DNA of 64,000 nt from Apodemus sylvaticus (Eukaryota; Chordata; Mammalia; Rodentia; Muridae), in NCBI RefSeq assembly GCF_947179515.1, contig NC_067477.1:77412644-77476643 (forward strand), given 5' to 3'. Below are positions 60,065 to 64,000 of this stretch, piece after piece. Numbering within the stretch: the stretch's first letter is position 1; each line of letters opens with the position of its first letter. The position numbers and the translations under genes are program-made. A model generated the notes under the pieces. It worked only from the letters and a program-made list of their open reading frames with translations. It did no database searches and was not told the origin of the DNA.

Positions 60065-60676
60065 TGGGGTACAGAGTTAAACAAAGAATTCTCACCTGAA
60101 GAAGTTCGGATGGCGGAGAAGCATCTTAAAAAATGCTCAACTTCATTAGTCATTAGGGAAATGCAAATCAAAACAACCCTAAGATTTCATCTTACACCAG
60201 TCAGAATGGCTAAGATTAAAAATTCAGGAGACAGCAGGTGTTGGAGAGGGTGTGGAGAAAGAGGAACACTCCTCCACTGCTGGTGGGGTTGCAAATTGGT
60301 ACAACCACTCTGGAAATCAGTCTGGCGGTTCCTCCGAAAACTGGGCACCTTACTTCCAGAAGATCCTGCTATACCACTCCTGGGCATATACCCAGAAGAC
60401 TCCCCACCATGTAATAAGGATACATGTTCTACTATGTTCATAGCAGCCCTATTTGTAATTGCCAGATGCTGGAAAGAACCCAGCTATCCCTCAACAGAAG
60501 AGTGGATGCAAAAAATGTGGTATATCTACACAATGGAGTACTATTCAGCCATTAGAAACAATGAATTCATGATATTCTTAGGCAAATGGATGGAGCTAGA
60601 GAATATCATACTAAGTGAGGTAACCCAGACTCAAAAGGTGAATCATGGTATGTACTCACTAATAAGTGGATATTAA
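60065..60676 (+). pseudogene. Duplicate ORF2 C-terminal fragment
   Basis: This repeats the end of ORF2 from residue about 1072 to the stop, at a constant 872-bp offset from 59193-59804. It is open to the natural stop but has no upstream part, so it is a 5'-truncated fragment, not a gene. Compared with the first unit it differs at six coding-region sites, five of which change an amino acid (for example Arg to Ser in EPRYPS, Lys to Ile in FMKFLGK and His to Tyr in MHSLISGY). The Cys/His motif is unchanged. Confidence 0.93.
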
Positions 60677-60926
60677 CCTAGAAAACTGGAATACCCAAAA
60701 CATAATCCACACATCAAATGAGGTACAAGAAGAAAGGAGGAGTGGCCCCTGGTTCTGGAAAGACTCAGTGAAACAGTATTCAGCAAAACCAGAATGGGGA
60801 AGTGGGAAGTGTTGGGTGGGAGGACAGGGGAAGAGAAGGGGGCTTGTGGGATTTCCGGGGAGTGGGGGGGCTAGAAAAGGGGAAATCATTTGAAATGTAA
60901 ATAAATTATATCGAATAATAAAAAAA
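60677..60926 (+). other. Second L1 3' UTR and terminal poly(A)
   Basis: It matches the first 3' UTR with about seven differences. The G-rich tract is altered: the second unit reads GGGAAGTGTTGGG at 60804-60816 where the first has GGGAAGGGGTGGG, removing one G-run. It ends in TCGAATAAT and A residues that merge with the right TSD. Confidence 0.92.
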
Positions 60927-60940
60927 AAAAACCAACAATG
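60927..60940. repeat. Right TSD of the full-length L1
   Basis: Exact copy of 53438-53451, following the second poly(A). Confidence 0.93.
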
Positions 60941-61794
60941 ATGCCCCATTGCTGAACACAACACCCACACAACTCATTAAACATGAGAAGTTGAAGTTGT
61001 GCCTGTATGGAGTCTTCCCCTGTTTCCTAATGTCTTTTGTACATGGAGTTGCTTTCTATGTACTAAGAGAAATGTAAATACCAAGCAAACCTTAAACCCT
61101 TTGCTTTACAATGGTGCACTGCTTGCTAAGGCAATGGTGGCACAAACCTTGTGGAAATACCCAACCAATATCTGATTTGACTGAAAGCACTCTCCACAAA
61201 ATAAAACTCATATATGACACTGCTTGAATGACCAAGCACCAAAGACTAGATATCCCAGTGACCCAGGATAAAGCAAAATACTATTGATTAGAAAGCAAAC
61301 AACAACACCATCAAAAAAATCACATGTCAATAAAACAACTCCTAATAAAATGACATTTTAAAGTACTCATAGGTCAGTGTCTTGCTCAGCAATTTTCAGG
61401 TAACATAACTCCCTGAGGAAGTGGAAACAATTATAGAGACTCATGGCCAGAAATTATGCAGAGTGAGAGACCTTGAAAGAGTCGGTCTTAAATGGGATGT
61501 CTTTATCAAATTTGCCCCCTCAGAGAACCCTGAACCAGAGGGCATGAAGCACTCCAAGAAATCAAGGCCCTTTAAACTGACATGATCAAAGCTTACATGA
61601 AGTCATAGAGACTGAGATAGCATGCACAGGACTTACACAGTTCAGTTCTGCATTAAATGCTCTATGTATATTATGGCTTCCAGTTTAGTGTTTTCATGGG
61701 ATTTCTGAATATGCAAACAGGTGAGTTCCTGCTTCTTGTCCCTTCTCTTGAGCTCTTTTCCTTTTGTTTGTCTTGTTAAACTTTGATTTGTTAG
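60941..61794 (+). mobile_element. Old L1 3' UTR, middle part
   Basis: It continues the host 3' UTR after the full-length L1: ATGCCCCATTGCTGAACACA, AGACTAGATATCCCAGTGACC, CATGGCCAGAAATTATGCAG, CTCTATGTATATTATGGCTTC. It shares this 3' UTR type with 5506-5965 and 9478-9930. It is interrupted at 61795 by an inverted Lx 3' end. Confidence 0.7.
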
Positions 61795-62736
61795 GTATTT
61801 TTGTTTTTTGTTTTTTAATGCATATTTTCTTTATTTAAGTTTCAAATGTTATCCCCATTCCTGTTCTCCCTCCCCTGTAAATAACCTATCCCATCCTCCT
61901 GCTTCTATGAGGGTGCTCCCCTACCCAGCCACCCACCCCTGTCTCACCACCCTCTCATTTCCCTACTTCCCCTACACTGGGGCATCAAGCCATCACAGGA
62001 CCAAGGGTCTCTCCTCCCATTGATGCCAGATAAGGCCATCCTCTGCTACATATGCAGCTGCAGCCATGGGTCCCTCCATGTGTACCCCTTTCTTGGTGGT
62101 TTAGTCTCTGGGAGCTCTGGGGGTCTGCATGGTTGATACTGTTATTCTTCCTATGTGGTTACAAACCCCTTTGGCTCCTACAGTCTTTTCTCTAACTCCT
62201 CCATTGGGGACCCAAGTGCTCAGTTCAATGTTTAGGTGTGAGTATTTGTCGGGCTCTGGCACAGCCTCTCAGGAGACAGCTATGTCAGGCTCCTTTCAGC
62301 AAGAACTTCTTGGCATTTACAATAGTGTCTGGGTTTGGGGAGTGTATATTGGATGGATCCCAAGTAGGGCAGTCTCTGGATGGCCTGTCCTTCAGTCTCT
62401 ACTCCACACTTTGTCTCTATATTTTCTCCAATTGGTACTTTGTTTCTCCTTCTAAGAAGGAATGAAGCATCCATACTTTGACCTTCCTTCTTTTTGAACT
62501 TCATATGGTCTGTGGCTTGTATCTCAGGTATTCAGGGCTTTGGGGCTAATATCCACTTATCAGTGAGTATGTGAACACTATATGTATTCTTTGTGACTGG
62601 AATACCTCACTCAGGATGATACTTTATAGTTTCATCCATTAGCTAAGAATTTCATGAAGTCATTGTTTATAATAGCTGGGTAGTACTGCACTGTGTAAAT
62701 ATACCACATTTGAAATAATCCCATGCATCCTATCAC
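61795..62736 (-). mobile_element. Lx 3' end, inverted, within the old 3' UTR
   Basis: The reverse-complement Lx tail (TTTAAGTTTCAAATGTTATCC near 61834) and 3' UTR (CTATGAGGGTGCTCCCCTAC, TCTGCTACATATGCAGCTGC) continue to the ORF2 C-terminus (ATCCACTTATCAGTGAGTAT near 62550) and stop near 62736. A short TSD, ATTTGTTAG, lies at 61786-61794 and 62737-62745. Confidence 0.85.
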
Positions 62737-62745
62737 ATTTGTTAG

Positions 62746-62935
62746 TTTTTATTTTATTTTAATATGCTTTACTTATTATTGTCTCTTAGGATCCTATTTG
62801 ATTTCTAAAGAGAGAAAGAAGTGGAGTGGGTATGGATGGAAGGAGATAGGAAGTGGGAGGAGCAGAAGAGAGGAACCTGTAATCAGGATATATTACATGA
62901 GAAAAAACTCTATTTTCAATGACATGAATATCAAA
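62746..62935 (+). mobile_element. Old L1 3' terminus, right part
   Basis: The host 3' UTR resumes with TTTCTAAAGAGAGAAAGAAG (62801-62820), GGAACCTGTAATCAGGATATA and GAGAAAAAACTCTATTTTCAA. The last is the usual terminus of this rodent L1 3' UTR type as I recall it. Confidence 0.7.
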
Positions 62936-63044
62936 ATACTGATTTTGTGTAATCATCTCTCTAGTGCTTTATGTAGTCTCTCTGCCTGTCTTCCCTCTAC
63001 AATGGCAAGGTTGTATGGTTGCAAATAGTTATCAAAATACTCAT

Positions 63045-63215
63045 GTGTTAAATAGAAGAGATTCCTCCAAAGATATCCATGTCCTAATTCCTAGAACATG
63101 TGATAGCATTGCTGACATAGGAGACATTTTGTGTATGACTCACTTGCAGATTTTGAAATAAGATTTCTGTGAATTTAGGAGACCCAATATTAGCACCAGA
63201 AAATGAGATCTGAAG
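63045..63215 (+). mobile_element. MLT1-like (MaLR) LTR relic
   Basis: CAAAGATATCCATGTCCTAA, TTCCTAGAACATGTGA, GACTCACTTGCAGATTTTG and AGGAGACCCAATAT follow the order of the ancient mammalian MLT1 LTR. It is non-coding and strongly diverged. Confidence 0.65.
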
Positions 63216-64000
63216 CACAGGTTGCTATTTGAAGGCTGATAAAGAGGTCTCACTCCATGCAATGGAGGAAATCCAATAGTTTTAAAACAAGTGGATTCTC
63301 TCTTGATGTCTTTATTAGAGACCTTCAGACCTTTAAAGATATAAGATAATATATAAATTTATAAAGTTGTAAGGTAGGCATTACCTATGTTATTGCCAAA
63401 ATAAACAATCATAAGGAATAATGTCATTTTAGACTAAAATCCTTACGGAGTAGAATTGCTAACTTTAATCTACCAAAATCACTGTCAGGAAGGCCTAGGT
63501 CAGTAACCAACATTTTTACTTTGAGAAAGCAATGCTCTAGTTGGCCAATGTTGACTGTGTTTTAATATAAAGACATGGATACTGCTAGTGGCAATGACTA
63601 TGTAAATTCCATTGGGAAATTCTTTTGCCAGCATAAACATCCTTTGCCTCCAATGCTGAGCTTCATGGTCCTTGTTCCTCCTACTCATGTTGTGCACTGC
63701 CTTGGACTCATGACCACTCACCTCTCCATGACTATTCTTCTTCCACTCCAACAGGATCAGACAAGATTTCTTCTCAGGAATTTCATTATTAACATCCTCG
63801 AATTTACCCTTTCTGTAAAATTCACACATATTATTAGCTAGCCAGTATTTTCAAATCAATTTCCTTCTCCTTCATCTGTTTCCTATGTGTCCTGTTTCTC
63901 AATATGTCCCTTCCTGTGTAACTGCTCTGCCTGCCTTTGTTCATTCTCTTAAATGTTTCACATTCTCCAGGAAGCCTTCAGTGTACACTTCATATTATTG
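63216..64000. other. No gene seen
   Basis: Unique DNA. Overlapping open frames on both strands near 63500-63840 have no recognisable domain. Confidence 0.5.

Larger units (their letters stand above)
53452..60926 (+). mobile_element. Full-length L1Rn-like element with two tandem 3' ends
   Basis: This is a complete L1: 5' UTR (53452-54648), ORF1 (54649-55920), a 59-bp spacer, ORF2 (55980-59804), 3' UTR and poly(A) (59805-60064), then a second copy of the ORF2 C-terminus, 3' UTR and poly(A) (60065-60926). One perfect 14-bp TSD (53438-53451, 60927-60940) encloses the composite, so the two 3' ends probably arrived together. The element lies in the 3' UTR of an older L1. Both ORFs are open over their full length, so the copy could be retrotransposition-competent, though activity cannot be judged from sequence. 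Confidence 0.95.

Overview
This is a gene-poor, AT-rich stretch of a murine rodent nuclear genome, most likely rat. Three things point that way: B1 and B2 SINEs, many rodent Lx-type L1 3' ends, and many copies of an L1 family whose 3' end (G-rich stretch, then ATTTGAAATGTAAATAAA and a TCGAATAA tail) I recognise from memory as the young rat family (called L1Rn-like here). Long CA, GATA and pyrimidine microsatellites also fit. I find no exon structure, tRNA, rRNA or other cellular gene that I can support. The only intact protein-coding sequences are the two ORFs of one full-length L1.

Layout. 0.85-9.93 kb: a decayed plus-strand L1 (ORF1 and ORF2 relics, then 3' UTR), split by an Lx copy that itself carries three L1Rn-like insertions. 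9.93-14.43 kb: a decayed minus-strand L1 with an Lx insert. 14.57-14.73 kb: a B2 SINE with perfect target-site duplications (TSDs). 15.7-17.4 kb: an unnamed repeat. 19.5-38.4 kb: largely unique DNA with many L1 insertions, six of which have the 5'-inversion structure expected from twin priming. 38.4-44.2 kb: featureless apart from microsatellites. 44.2-48.4 kb: L1 and LTR-like repeats. 48.5-53.0 kb: mostly unique, with two B1 copies. 53.0-62.9 kb: the 3' UTR of an old L1 interrupted by a full-length L1Rn-like element (53.45-60.93 kb) and an inverted Lx 3' end (61.8-62.7 kb). 62.9-64 kb: unique DNA with an MLT1-like relic.

The full-length L1 has a CpG-rich 5' UTR, an uninterrupted ORF1 (423 aa) and an uninterrupted ORF2 (1274 aa). 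All endonuclease, reverse-transcriptase and Cys/His-motif residues that I can check are present. It carries two 3' ends in tandem: after its own poly(A) comes a second 872-bp copy of the ORF2 C-terminus plus 3' UTR plus poly(A), and one 14-bp TSD pair encloses the whole composite. The composite therefore appears to have entered in one event. The join lies at an A-run inside ORF2 that is itself an L1-endonuclease-like site, and another L1 in this window has an independent insertion at the same A-run.

A second notable structure is an Lx insertion at 37.9-38.36 kb. Its 5' junction contains a 44-bp segment that is the exact reverse complement of flanking DNA about 0.3 kb further on, which suggests locally templated synthesis during resolution of the insertion. 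Family names and boundaries of old repeats are from memory and by eye; a RepeatMasker run would refine them.
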